NCBI RefSeq assembly: GCF_024622505.1
Contig: NZ_JANKAS010000004.1
Coordinates: 124,001-188,000, forward strand
Source of the DNA: Irregularibacter muris
Lineage (GTDB): Bacteria > Bacillota > Clostridia > Eubacteriales > Garciellaceae
DNA: 64,000 nt
Direction: 5' to 3'
The translations under genes and the position numbers were made by a program. The stretch's first letter is position 1; every line of letters begins with the position of its first letter. This document shows positions 16,751 to 24,304 of this stretch, piece by piece. The notes below the pieces were generated by a model. That model saw nothing but the letters and a program-made list of their open reading frames with translations, was not told the origin of the DNA and did not search any database.

Positions 16751-18919
16751 TTAATCTATATTTGGTTTCCAACGGAGTTTATCGATCTCATGATCCGCTG
16801 AACGGGCAACTGCTACTCCATAAATCACAAAAATCAAAATAATGATCCCAACAAAGGCAAGGGCAATAGGATACAATAATGCATTTTCTTCGATGTGAAT
16901 CATAACAAAAGAAATCATCCCCCTTATGCCAACAGCTCCACTGACGCATGCCAGAGACATAGGCAATAAAAAGGTCAAGAGCACCTGTCTATGCATGGAT
17001 TTTTTCATTTGATTACGTTTTGCCCCCAACATGGAAAGTGTTATATAACGCTCACCGGTCTGCTTCATCTGCGTCAAAAATTGTAAAGCTAATACTGTAC
17101 AGGCAATGATCAAGAATAAGAATCCTATATAGAGTAAGGTATAACTTCCAGCAACAACATAGAAAAGTTGTCGTCCAAAGTTTTGTAAATAACTTTCAAA
17201 CTGGAAACCTGAAGAGGTTAATAAATCCCTAGCCTCCATCATGGGAACCATTAAACCTTGTTGCTCTTGCAATTTTTGGGGAATGCGAAAATTCCAATAG
17301 GATGCATAGGTTTCCCTATTTACTAGTTGTTCAAACATTGAATCCGGAAGGATAAATGCTGAATGAATTTCTAGTGAACGGTCTGCTACCAATCCTCTCA
17401 TTGGAGTTGATGAGCGTATATATATGGGTTGATCATTAATGCTCATTAAACTTTGACCCTTTTGTGCCGCCTTTTCAAGAATACCATCTAGCACAGGCAT
17501 ACTTTCCAGATTATCCATAGGCACAAAATTCGGATTAAAGTATAAAGCAATTTCATCGGAATGTAGGTTCAACGGTTTTTCTCCTATGGCTTCTAAAAGT
17601 CCATCATAAGATGATTCAGGAATGACGTAAGGTGCTATGGCTGCATCAATCTCTAGTACCCCAAACAAATTAACTGCTTCAGGGTTTTCTGAACTGATGG
17701 AATAGTTTTGCAGTTCGCCAGATAAAACTTGCTTTTTAAAGTTGCTTGGCAAAGCCATAATAATTTGCTCTCTTAATTCAGACCAGTCTACCAAGGATAA
17801 AGGAAAATCGTCTTCCCCTCGTTCATCCCGAACTTTCATATTTCCAATTTCCAAAAGGTTTAAGTCTTCTACATAGGAGACCATTTTTTCTGAAGTAAGA
17901 AATTGCTCAACCTTTTGATCCTCCCCATTAACTGTAAAATCATATAAGGAGGAACTCCTTGTAGTCGCACTTTCCAAACTCATAAAAGTTGAAGCACCAT
18001 CTGCCAGCAAAATGATAGACAAGGTGATGAGAATGGATGTTATCGCAACAGAAGTAGATTTATTGGCTACATTCTCTTGAAACTGCCTTAATGTGAAGGT
18101 GTGTAGCCCTTTGGTAGCTTTACGCTTAGACAAACTTGTGAGTAGGCCCAGTAATTTTCCAAATCCCCTCATAAAGAAGATGGTTCCTAAACTTCCCAGA
18201 GCCAATGCCCCAAACAAAAGCATTCCACCAAAATCCATAAAATGATATAAAACAATCCAATAGGCAACACCTAGTAAAGCAGAACCTACAAATAGATTCA
18301 GTATATTGCCTTTAAAATTTCCCATATCTTGTTTCTTATCCATTTGCTCATAAAGTAATTGATGGACCTCTTGATTAAATAATCTCCCCCCAAGCATGAA
18401 TAATGCAATAAACTGGATAAATAAAAAACCAATGATGGTAAAGAAAATCGCACTGATGGACAAACTCATTTGATGCCCAATGATGCCCTGCCCCACCAAT
18501 TTAGAAACTGTTAGGCTGATGATTTCAGCCAAAAATCCTCCTATTAAGACACCTCCAATGAGGGCAAAGATAGAAGTAATCAACCCCTCTGCCAAGAGTT
18601 GCAGAACAAGACGTTTTTTGCTCATTCCCAGCATGAGATACAGTCCAAACTCTTTACTCCTTCGATTTAATTGATATCCATTAGCAAACAAAACTAAAAA
18701 AAACAATAGAAATAAAGCAAATAGATATACAATGGGCATTTGAGCTAAAAGTTTGTCAATAGCATCACTTTCAAACTCCTTTAAGAATAATATAATGTCT
18801 TGCCGACCAAGTGAAAGAATGATATAAAAGGATGCTATTGCGGTTACAAGGGTTGCAAAATAGATTAAATTCTCCTTACGACTGCGTTTGGCATTACGAT
18901 AGATTAGACTAGAGAACAT
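16751..18919 (-). CDS. bceB: BceB-type ABC transporter permease
   Basis: Permease of a BceAB-type transporter (722 aa from the ATG at 18919). Predicted membrane segments lie near residues 20, 55, 100, 155, 210, 235 and 285, followed by a large extracytoplasmic domain (about 315-535) and three C-terminal segments near 540-720. The ten-segment layout with one big external domain is that of BceB, which recognises peptide-target complexes and signals to BceS. GGAGGAGG precedes the start, which overlaps the ATPase gene by 11 bp. Two FtsX domains are present. Confidence 0.92.
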   Translation of the reverse strand: MFSSLIYRNAKRSRKENLIYFATLVTAIASFYIILSLGRQDIILFLKEFESDAIDKLLAQMPIVYLFALFLLFFLVLFANGYQLNRRSKEFGLYLMLGMSKKRLVLQLLAEGLITSIFALIGGVLIGGFLAEIISLTVSKLVGQGIIGHQMSLSISAIFFTIIGFLFIQFIALFMLGGRLFNQEVHQLLYEQMDKKQDMGNFKGNILNLFVGSALLGVAYWIVLYHFMDFGGMLLFGALALGSLGTIFFMRGFGKLLGLLTSLSKRKATKGLHTFTLRQFQENVANKSTSVAITSILITLSIILLADGASTFMSLESATTRSSSLYDFTVNGEDQKVEQFLTSEKMVSYVEDLNLLEIGNMKVRDERGEDDFPLSLVDWSELREQIIMALPSNFKKQVLSGELQNYSISSENPEAVNLFGVLEIDAAIAPYVIPESSYDGLLEAIGEKPLNLHSDEIALYFNPNFVPMDNLESMPVLDGILEKAAQKGQSLMSINDQPIYIRSSTPMRGLVADRSLEIHSAFILPDSMFEQLVNRETYASYWNFRIPQKLQEQQGLMVPMMEARDLLTSSGFQFESYLQNFGRQLFYVVAGSYTLLYIGFLFLIIACTVLALQFLTQMKQTGERYITLSMLGAKRNQMKKSMHRQVLLTFLLPMSLACVSGAVGIRGMISFVMIHIEENALLYPIALAFVGIIILIFVIYGVAVARSADHEIDKLRWKPNID

Positions 18920-19688
18920 TCGCACTACCTCCTCCAAGCTGAGCCATCAATTGCATTATCCTCTCATAGAATTTTTGACGGGACTCATCCTGTTGGCGAC
19001 GTAATTCATGAAATATAACACCATCTTGTATAAAAAGAATTCTAGAACAAAAACTGGTAGCATTGGGATCATGGCTTACCATCAGAATGGTTCTTCCCCT
19101 TTCATGATTAATCGCTGTCAACTTATTCATTAAAATTCTTGCAGAACGTGTGTCTAATGCGCCTGTCGGTTCATCTGCCAAAACAATATCGGGCTCAGAG
19201 ATTAAACTACGGGCAGCGGCTACCCGCTGTTTTTGTCCGCCAGACATTTGAGCTGGAAATTTATTAAGAATATCCGCGATTTCTAAAAAACCTGCTAATT
19301 CATCTAACTTAGTCCGTGCTTTTGCAAAATCCATCCCATGAATAGATAGGGGTAATAGTATATTTTCTTGGCCAGTTAAATTATCCAGCAATGCAAAGTC
19401 TTGAAACAAATATCCAATTCGACTCCCCCGATAGTCCGCTAAATCCTTGCTATCAAAAGCACTAATATTTTTCCCATTTAAAAGCACACGCCCAGATGTT
19501 GGCTTTATAATGGTTGCGATGCAATTTAATAATGTAGTCTTACCCGAACCACTTGGTCCCATTATTCCCAAGAATTCTCCTGGGAAAATATCAAAGCTAA
19601 CACCTTTTAAAGCTTTTGTTATATTGTTTTTCTTGCCATAGTTTTTTTGTAAATTGTGGACTTCTAATAATTTTTCTTGTCTGAACAT
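18909..19688 (-). CDS. bceA: BceA-type ABC transporter ATP-binding protein
   Basis: ATPase of the BceAB-type transporter (259 aa). Motifs are Walker A GPSGSGKTT near residues 44-52, Q-loop YLFQDFALL, signature MSGGQKQRVAAARSL, Walker B IVLADEPTGALD and H-loop MVSHD. It is the first gene of the four-gene operon. AAAGGAG precedes the ATG by 9 nt. The system should confer resistance to cell-wall-active peptides such as bacitracin or lantibiotics; the actual peptide is not deducible. Confidence 0.93.
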   Translation of the reverse strand: MFRQEKLLEVHNLQKNYGKKNNITKALKGVSFDIFPGEFLGIMGPSGSGKTTLLNCIATIIKPTSGRVLLNGKNISAFDSKDLADYRGSRIGYLFQDFALLDNLTGQENILLPLSIHGMDFAKARTKLDELAGFLEIADILNKFPAQMSGGQKQRVAAARSLISEPDIVLADEPTGALDTRSARILMNKLTAINHERGRTILMVSHDPNATSFCSRILFIQDGVIFHELRRQQDESRQKFYERIMQLMAQLGGGSANVL

Positions 19689-19748
19689 TATATAACGCTC
19701 CTTTTTATTATTTATTTCCCGAAAATATTATAGAATTCAGCTATCCAC

Positions 19749-19794
19749 ATTATAACAACTATAAAAGACGATAAACACTTACAAATGGTGTAAG
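19749..19794 (-). promoter_or_regulatory. Promoter and candidate BceR operator for the Bce-type operon
   Basis: A perfect dyad CTTACA-N5-TGTAAG lies at 19778-19794, directly upstream of a poor -35 (TGTTTA, 19777-19772) placed 17 bp from a consensus TATAAT (19754-19749). A weak -35 with an abutting inverted repeat is the layout expected for activation by an OmpR-type regulator. Confidence 0.6.
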
Positions 19795-19918
19795 GAAACC
19801 AACAGAAAAGGAAGAGAGTATCCCCTGAACCCTTAAAGAAGAAAGATTCAAGAAGTATGAATAGAGAGAAACAATTATGAAGAAGTAATAAAGCTTTTTA
19901 ATTTCCATAAAAATAAAA

Positions 19919-19948
19919 GCCTTACTACAATTTGAATTGTTGTAAGGC
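19919..19948 (-). terminator. Terminator of the methyltransferase gene
   Basis: GCCTTAC-ACAATT pairs with AATTGT-GTAAGGC with a short loop, then TTTTATTTTT on the minus strand. It lies about 50 bp past the stop at 19996. The rest of 19795-19918 shows nothing. Confidence 0.8.
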
Positions 19949-19995
19949 CCTTAAAAATTGTATTATGCTCTCCCTTGAAAAAATAATGAAAACTC

Positions 19996-20754
19996 TTACT
20001 TATTAACAACAGCTTCAAATGTAATTACTTGATCTGATTTAGTTGGGTATTGTCCGTATTCATAATCCGCTGATATAACTATATCTTCAAACCCGATTTG
20101 TTTAAGAATCATTTTAAACTCCTCAATTCCATACCAACGAAGTGGAAATCGTTCTAATTCTGTTTGTATGAGGATGCCATTTCTCCATTTTTCATAGCGA
20201 TTGTGAGATATTGTGTACTGATTGATATAGTCCACTTCAACGATTTTACTTTCTAATGTAATAATATCACCATTCTTAGTTTCCCAAGTTCTTGTTGATC
20301 CTTCCCCAATGGACAAATCCGTTTGCAAAAATATATCTAAAATTAGTCTGCCTCCATTAGAGAGATGGTTATAGAAATTTTTTAAAGCTTTAATGGAATC
20401 TTCTCTTCTATGCAACAATAGAAATGTCCCAGTTGGCACAATAATAGCTTCATAGTTTATTCCTAAGGAAAATGTCTCCATTTTTCCTTCAAATAATTTT
20501 GGATTTAATCCCCTTTTTTCACAGTTATTACGACATATTTCCAGCATTTCTGCCGAAACATCAAAACCATCAACTTTCAAGCCTTTTTCTAAAAGTGGAA
20601 TGAGGATACGACCTGTTCCAACTCCTGGTTCAAGAATATTTCCCTTACAAGATGCTAATCTATCACTATAAAATTCTACATCTCCAAATGAAAGACCAAT
20701 ATATTTGTCCATATCATAAACTTCTGAAGAAAGTTTACTATAATAACCTAACAT
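19996..20754 (-). CDS. Class I SAM-dependent methyltransferase
   Basis: SAM-dependent methyltransferase of 252 aa. Motif I is ILEPGVGTGRILIPLLEKGL (SAM-binding Gly loop), followed by VDGFDVSAEMLEICR (acidic ribose contact) and a post-motif AIIVPTGTFLLL. The substrate is unknown. I chose the ATG at 20754, which has AAGGGG upstream and a start MLGYYSKLSSEVYD like other family members. The frame is open for a further 20 codons into a degraded RhuM fragment, and the gene is best read as downstream of that wreck. A good terminator follows. Confidence 0.82.
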   Translation of the reverse strand: MLGYYSKLSSEVYDMDKYIGLSFGDVEFYSDRLASCKGNILEPGVGTGRILIPLLEKGLKVDGFDVSAEMLEICRNNCEKRGLNPKLFEGKMETFSLGINYEAIIVPTGTFLLLHRREDSIKALKNFYNHLSNGGRLILDIFLQTDLSIGEGSTRTWETKNGDIITLESKIVEVDYINQYTISHNRYEKWRNGILIQTELERFPLRWYGIEEFKMILKQIGFEDIVISADYEYGQYPTKSDQVITFEAVVNK

Positions 20755-20803
20755 AAATTCATCCCCTTTTTCTTCTAATGCGTTATGGGTTTCATAATTT
20801 CTT

Positions 20804-20914
20804 TCACTGGGCATAAACTCCAGTAATTTTTTGGTAAAACCTTCTTTCGGGTGCTCTAATCTCGCGGATTCTTTTCAGTAATTCATCAAAATAATCTTTT
20901 CCAAAAGGTTTCCA
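20804..20914 (-). pseudogene. C-terminal remnant of a RhuM-family protein
   Basis: A 36-codon frame reads WKPFGKDYFDELL, then KRIREIRAPERRFYQK and ends ITGVYAQ. This resembles the conserved segment of RhuM (virulence RhuM/death-on-curing neighbour) proteins. There is no start in frame, and the good ribosome binding site and ATG at 20922 are in a different frame that stops after 15 codons. It overlaps the open frame in front of the methyltransferase. It is a decayed fragment. Confidence 0.6.
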
Positions 20915-20923
20915 TCTTCCATT

Positions 20924-21055
20924 TTAATCCCCCTTATCTAGAATAGATATCATATCTTCTTGATTATCAATACTTACTAGCCTATGATTTGAGGTGAATA
21001 TGCCCTTTAACAATTCACTATAGTTCTTGTCTCTATAGTAGCTATTGATTTTATC
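20924..21055 (-). pseudogene. Possible gene remnant, family unknown
   Basis: An open frame of 43 codons ends ..VSIDNQEDMISILDKGD and stop, immediately before the AAGGGGG/ATG preceding the RhuM fragment. It has protein-like composition but no start or recognised motif, and is bounded upstream by TAA. It may be the tail of a decayed gene. The rest of 21056-21187 contains only a small hairpin near 21102-21127. Confidence 0.25.
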
Positions 21056-21187
21056 TTTTTATTAGGCTATGTTAAAGTTTATTGTTGATATAAGGTGAAA
21101 AATTAGAACTTCCATTTTTCTAAAAGTTCTATTTAGTAATAATGTTTTATTCCACTAAAGCACCTTTAGTTGAAAAGTCGGAAACAG

Positions 21188-21667
21188 CTATTTAAGTAAC
21201 CTCTGAACTATTTTTGTTTTCCAAATACCAAAACCTATCAAAGCACCTGCCATATTTAGTATAAAATCATCAATATCAAAACTTCCTCTTCTTGTAACTA
21301 ATTGTGTTACTTCAATAGCTAATAACATTATAATCATCAAGAGAATAAATCCACCAATCTTGTTTATCTTTTTTACATAGTAAGGTAGGTAAATTCCCAT
21401 TGGTAAAAACATTATTAAGTTACCAAGGAGATTCTTTATAGGTATAGCTACATTTAAACTTCCGTCAAACATTGCCGTTATATATGTACTTATAGTTTTA
21501 AATGGAACGAAATTTGAAGAACTCCTTATATATTCTATTAACGATAAGTCTGTCCATATATGACCTCTAATTCCCACAAACATAACACCTACAAACAACA
21601 GCATTACCAGTGCTAATAAATAAAATATGAAACTAATACCAAAAATCACCTTTATTACTTTTTTCAT
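21188..21667 (-). CDS. VanZ-family membrane protein
   Basis: Small integral membrane protein (159 aa) of the VanZ-like family (PF04892), with four or five hydrophobic segments. The family pattern is seen in NFVPFKTISTYI, NLLGNLIMFLPMGIYLP, EVTQLVTRRGSFDIDDFILN and NMAGALIGFG. VanZ itself lowers teicoplanin sensitivity; the function of most relatives is unknown. The ATG at 21667 is preferred over two TTG codons just before it, but no ribosome binding site is strong. The neighbours are decayed genes. Confidence 0.82.
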   Translation of the reverse strand: MKKVIKVIFGISFIFYLLALVMLLFVGVMFVGIRGHIWTDLSLIEYIRSSSNFVPFKTISTYITAMFDGSLNVAIPIKNLLGNLIMFLPMGIYLPYYVKKINKIGGFILLMIIMLLAIEVTQLVTRRGSFDIDDFILNMAGALIGFGIWKTKIVQRLLK

Positions 21668-21750
21668 TTCCAACAAAACCTGTCTTTCTTAGTATTTTTA
21701 ATGTTAGCTCTTAAACAATCCTACCACGTTAGTTGAATAAGCAACAGTGT

Positions 21751-21933
21751 TTATACAGCAAATTTAGTCAACCTAAGTGTATCATAAGTTTCTGAATTCT
21801 GTACTAGATTCCCTTTAATAATCAAGTCATTCATTGTTACTTCATTTCTTTGGTGATGAATACTTTCCAAGACCTGAAACCAAGTAAGGTAATTGTTTAA
21901 ATACTTGGTCGCGGCACCATTAAATCGTTGCAT
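21751..21933 (-). pseudogene. C-terminal tail of an IS1595/ISXO2-type transposase
   Basis: A 60-codon frame begins MQRFNGAATKYLNNYLTWFQ. This matches the pattern at the end of IS1595-family DDE transposases, in which FNGxxxKYLxNYLxWF is conserved. A TAG directly precedes the ATG and no catalytic domain is present, so only the tail survives. It joins abruptly to a retropepsin-like gene fragment read in another frame, which suggests a past insertion and deletion. Confidence 0.65.
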
Positions 21934-22073
21934 CTAACCTTTTATCCATTTTAAAAACAGTACCTCCTGACCCTGTATCTAACAGAACCTTATCTAAAAA
22001 AATACTTTTCCCTCTATAAACTAAGGTTTACTTTGCAAAATGGAAGCTCATATTTAAGATCTAATTTAACCAT
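21920..22073 (-). pseudogene. Disrupted retropepsin-like aspartic protease gene
   Basis: Starting at ATG 22073 the frame reads MVKLDLKYELPFCKVNLSL and stops. One base out of frame it continues VYRGKSIFLDKVLLDTGSGG then TVFKMDKRLDATI and stops at 21920. DTGSGG is the catalytic Asp-Thr/Ser-Gly motif of retroviral-type aspartic proteases. The gene thus carries a one-base frameshift and loses its C-terminus at the IS1595 remnant. Its ATG overlaps the stop of the upstream small gene by 8 bp, as in an operon. Confidence 0.65.
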
Positions 22074-22326
22074 GATTTCTAACTCCAATCCAATTTCTTT
22101 CTTGAATCGTTAATTCCTTATTTTTAGTATAATAGACATACATTTCTCTACTTTTATCCTTTTTATGTTTTTCGGCATACTCTTTTAGAGCCTCTCGTCC
22201 ATCTTCAAATACATTAATAACCGATAGTTCTTCAATGATTCTTTTTCCTTCTCTGGAATATGCTTCAATGGCTTCAAATAATAACCACTTATCTGGGTAA
22301 ATATTTCTTGCTTCAAGCCATTTCAC
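22066..22326 (-). CDS. Small conserved protein, partner of a retropepsin-like gene
   Basis: An 86-aa cytoplasmic protein without a named function. The GTG at 22326 is chosen because AAAGGAG lies 9 nt upstream; a TTG three codons earlier touches that site. The sequence has the features PDKWLLFEAIEAYSREGKRI, INVFEDGREALKEYAEKHK and REMYVYYTKNKELTI. I recall proteins of this kind as short ORFs directly ahead of a retropepsin-like aspartic protease in Clostridia and Bacilli. The same order, with an 8-bp overlap, is seen here, but the protease gene is broken. The gene itself appears intact. Confidence 0.75.
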   Translation of the reverse strand: MKWLEARNIYPDKWLLFEAIEAYSREGKRIIEELSVINVFEDGREALKEYAEKHKKDKSREMYVYYTKNKELTIQERNWIGVRNHG

Positions 22327-22370
22327 AATAAACAACTCCTTTTTTATTTATAATTTCATAATTTATCTTT

Positions 22371-22502
22371 TTATATCTTAGCCAATAGGTTTGCCTTTAA
22401 GGGTTTCTTGCCTTCTCCTTGGGGAAGATCTACTCTTTGGAATTTAGCGGGGAGGAATTTTTCATTTGAAGGTAAATAAGGTTTCAAATTCTTATGTTTC
22501 AC
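22371..22502 (-). pseudogene. Possible orphan gene fragment
   Basis: A GTG-started frame of 43 codons ([16 protein letters not shown] then [17 protein letters not shown] and a final LLAKI) lies between two small genes. Its composition is protein-like but no ribosome binding site or family is recognised. It may be a remnant or a small gene. Confidence 0.25.
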
Positions 22503-22529
22503 GTTCGTAAATTATGTACCGTAATAAAA

Positions 22530-22886
22530 TCACTTTTTCCTTCTAAAGTCAAATTTTTCATTTGGTACATTTAGTTGAATTCCATTTATTATAACTGTGT
22601 CATCATCAACCCATACAATTACTGCATTCTCTTCCCTATAACTCCAATAAATATTTTTAGGCTTTTTTCTATATTTATTAAAGTTTAATTCACCTCGTAT
22701 TGCATATGAAGTAGTCGCTCCACCATTTATAAGATAGGCTTTAATTGTATATGTCTCATCAGGTGAATGTACCTGAGATATTAATTCACCTTTTTCTAAT
22801 CTATTTATATCAAAAAATGCCCAGTATATTCCGTAAGCTAAAAATGTTATTATAACTACAAAAATGATAAGTAGCCTTTTTCTCAA
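22530..22886 (-). CDS. DUF5412-like membrane-anchored small protein
   Basis: A 118-aa protein with one N-terminal membrane anchor (about residues 5-25) and a small extracytoplasmic domain. It has the pattern SPDETYTIKAYLINGGATTS, AIRGEL, KNIYWSY, and VWVDDDTVIINGIQLNVP, which matches DUF5412-type proteins found singly in Firmicutes. The function is unknown. It is flanked by intergenic gaps on both sides, so probably monocistronic. Confidence 0.75.
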   Translation of the reverse strand: MRKRLLIIFVVIITFLAYGIYWAFFDINRLEKGELISQVHSPDETYTIKAYLINGGATTSYAIRGELNFNKYRKKPKNIYWSYREENAVIVWVDDDTVIINGIQLNVPNEKFDFRRKK

Positions 22887-23003
22887 GGCATGTCTTCCCC
22901 CTTACTTCGCGTTTTTCCACAAATATCTAGAAACCACATGCATAGTATACCTTATAAATGGTGTACATCCCTACTAGATGCTTGACCATATAATCCACGA
23001 TCT

Positions 23004-23486
23004 TTAATTTATTATTTTTTTCCACGCTTCCAACTTTTTCTCAAAACTAATTGCATTTGCTGGACTCGTTGATGGTAAGCCTATTAGCTCTATATTATAT
23101 TCCTCAGTATCTCTGGCAACTAATTTTCTATATAACTTTTCTGCTGTTTTACCATTGAAATATATCTGTTTTATCTTAGGATATTGCTCAAATAAAAGTT
23201 TAAAGTTATTTGATTGTGGATTTTTTATATTTACATCAAGGCTTCCTTTTCTATCGCAACTTTTAAGAACATCCCAAACACCAATGTGGCTCTCTAATAG
23301 AATTTTTTTCTTTTCTTCATAATCATCAGTGGCTTGTCCTTTTAATAGGGAAAAAATTATCTTCCAAAATTGATTTCGGCCATAAGCATAATACTCTTGC
23401 TTTTTAAGTGACTCTCCCCCTGGCATAGTTCCTAAAATTAATATTTCACTATTATTATCAATTATTGGTAGAAAACCTTCTATCAT
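23004..23486 (-). CDS. DNA-deoxyinosine glycosylase (uracil-DNA glycosylase superfamily)
   Basis: Base-excision-repair glycosylase (160 aa), most like the family-6 hypoxanthine-DNA glycosylases that remove deaminated adenine. The N-terminal motif ILGTMPGGESLKKQEYYAYG followed by RNQFWKII is characteristic. GVWDVLKSCDRKGSLD and a C-terminal LPSTSPANA complete the UDG fold. The ATG at 23486 has AGGTG 6 nt upstream; a GTG three codons earlier overlaps it. The gene is monocistronic. Confidence 0.85.
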   Translation of the reverse strand: MIEGFLPIIDNNSEILILGTMPGGESLKKQEYYAYGRNQFWKIIFSLLKGQATDDYEEKKKILLESHIGVWDVLKSCDRKGSLDVNIKNPQSNNFKLLFEQYPKIKQIYFNGKTAEKLYRKLVARDTEEYNIELIGLPSTSPANAISFEKKLEAWKKIIN

Positions 23487-23586
23487 CTTATACACCTACT
23501 CTCTTGACCTATTTATTATGGTATATTGACTTTTTAATAATTCTATATTTATATTCCACTTAATAACATAATCTTACCATAAAATA

Positions 23587-23627
23587 GAAATAACTGCCGC
23601 CATAATTAATATTATGTGACAGTTATT
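23587..23627. repeat. Imperfect long hairpin in the gap after the glycosylase
   Basis: ATAACTG...CAGTTAT with an inner CATAAT/ATTATG stem forms an imperfect stem of about 14 bp. It could be a terminator or an insertion-element end; no T-run is obvious on either strand. Confidence 0.35.
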
Positions 23628-23774
23628 AATAGATTTTTATAGCATTCTATTGTATTTAAAGTCCTGTCTTTATAGCGTAGATGTCATTCAGCATAATTTT
23701 ATTTTCCATCATGATTTAAATCAACAGAAATATAGGGGTTTAATGGGAAACTTTTTTTCCTTTTTGCATTAATC

Positions 23775-23981
23775 ATGGAAGAAGTATTTTTACTTCTATT
23801 CTATAGCATATTTTTCTTTACCTATAAAAGCATTCATTTTGTCAGTAGACTTAAAGATAATGCTAAAATTACTGAGATTCAAAATTTAAAAATGACGTAT
23901 TTAACAGCTGATCATCCACTGCTAGACAAAGAGAGTAAAATTGTATTGGATAAAAAGGTACGGAAAGGTATAATGATCTAA
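23775..23981 (+). pseudogene. Fragment of an IS4-like transposase
   Basis: The open frame contains IHFVSRLKDNAKITEIQNLK and DHPLLDKESKIVLDKKVRKG. This resembles the F-V-(S/T)-R-(L/I)-K-x-N-A block of IS4-superfamily DDE transposases. There is no catalytic triad, upstream domain or C-terminus, so only a fragment is left. The hydrophobic first 20 residues are probably not native to the transposase. Confidence 0.45.
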
Positions 23982-23993
23982 GGAGTAGATGAC

Positions 23994-24304
23994 ATGAGAA
24001 AATTTTTTCAGCACCAGCGTTAGTTGATATAAGTATCACCAATAGGTGCAATTTAAAGTGCGATTATTGTTATGCAGCATTAGGACCACAGGCTGCATGT
24101 AAAAATGAATTGAATGTAGCAGACTTTGGGAGATTGTTTAGCAATTTAGACAGGTTAAATGTACATAGAATTTCCTTAGTTAGTAAGGAACAGGGGTATC
24201 TAGTATTTTTTAAATTATCCGAAATGCTTGCGTGCCATAAGATAAAAATTAAGTTTAAAATAGTTTCTCCATTTAGGGGTTCCAATAGGAGTGATAGCAA
24301 ATGA
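23994..24304 (+). pseudogene. Degenerate radical SAM protein gene
   Basis: AGGAG and ATG (23994) start M-R-K-F-F, but the frame then stops at a TAG. One base shifted, the reading continues SAPALVDISITNRCNLKCDY then CYAALGPQA, containing the radical SAM CxxxCxxC [4Fe-4S] motif. Further on, RISLVSKEQGYLVFFKLSEM sits where functional enzymes have a GGEP motif, so that motif is lost. The frame ends at 24304, far short of the usual 300 or more residues. It overlaps the MATE gene start by 4 bp. It is a frameshifted and internally deleted pseudogene. Confidence 0.75.

Noticed and set aside
23775-24304. Treating the IS4-like and radical SAM pieces as one fusion gene
   Set aside because: They are in different frames with a stop and a new AGGAG/ATG between them.
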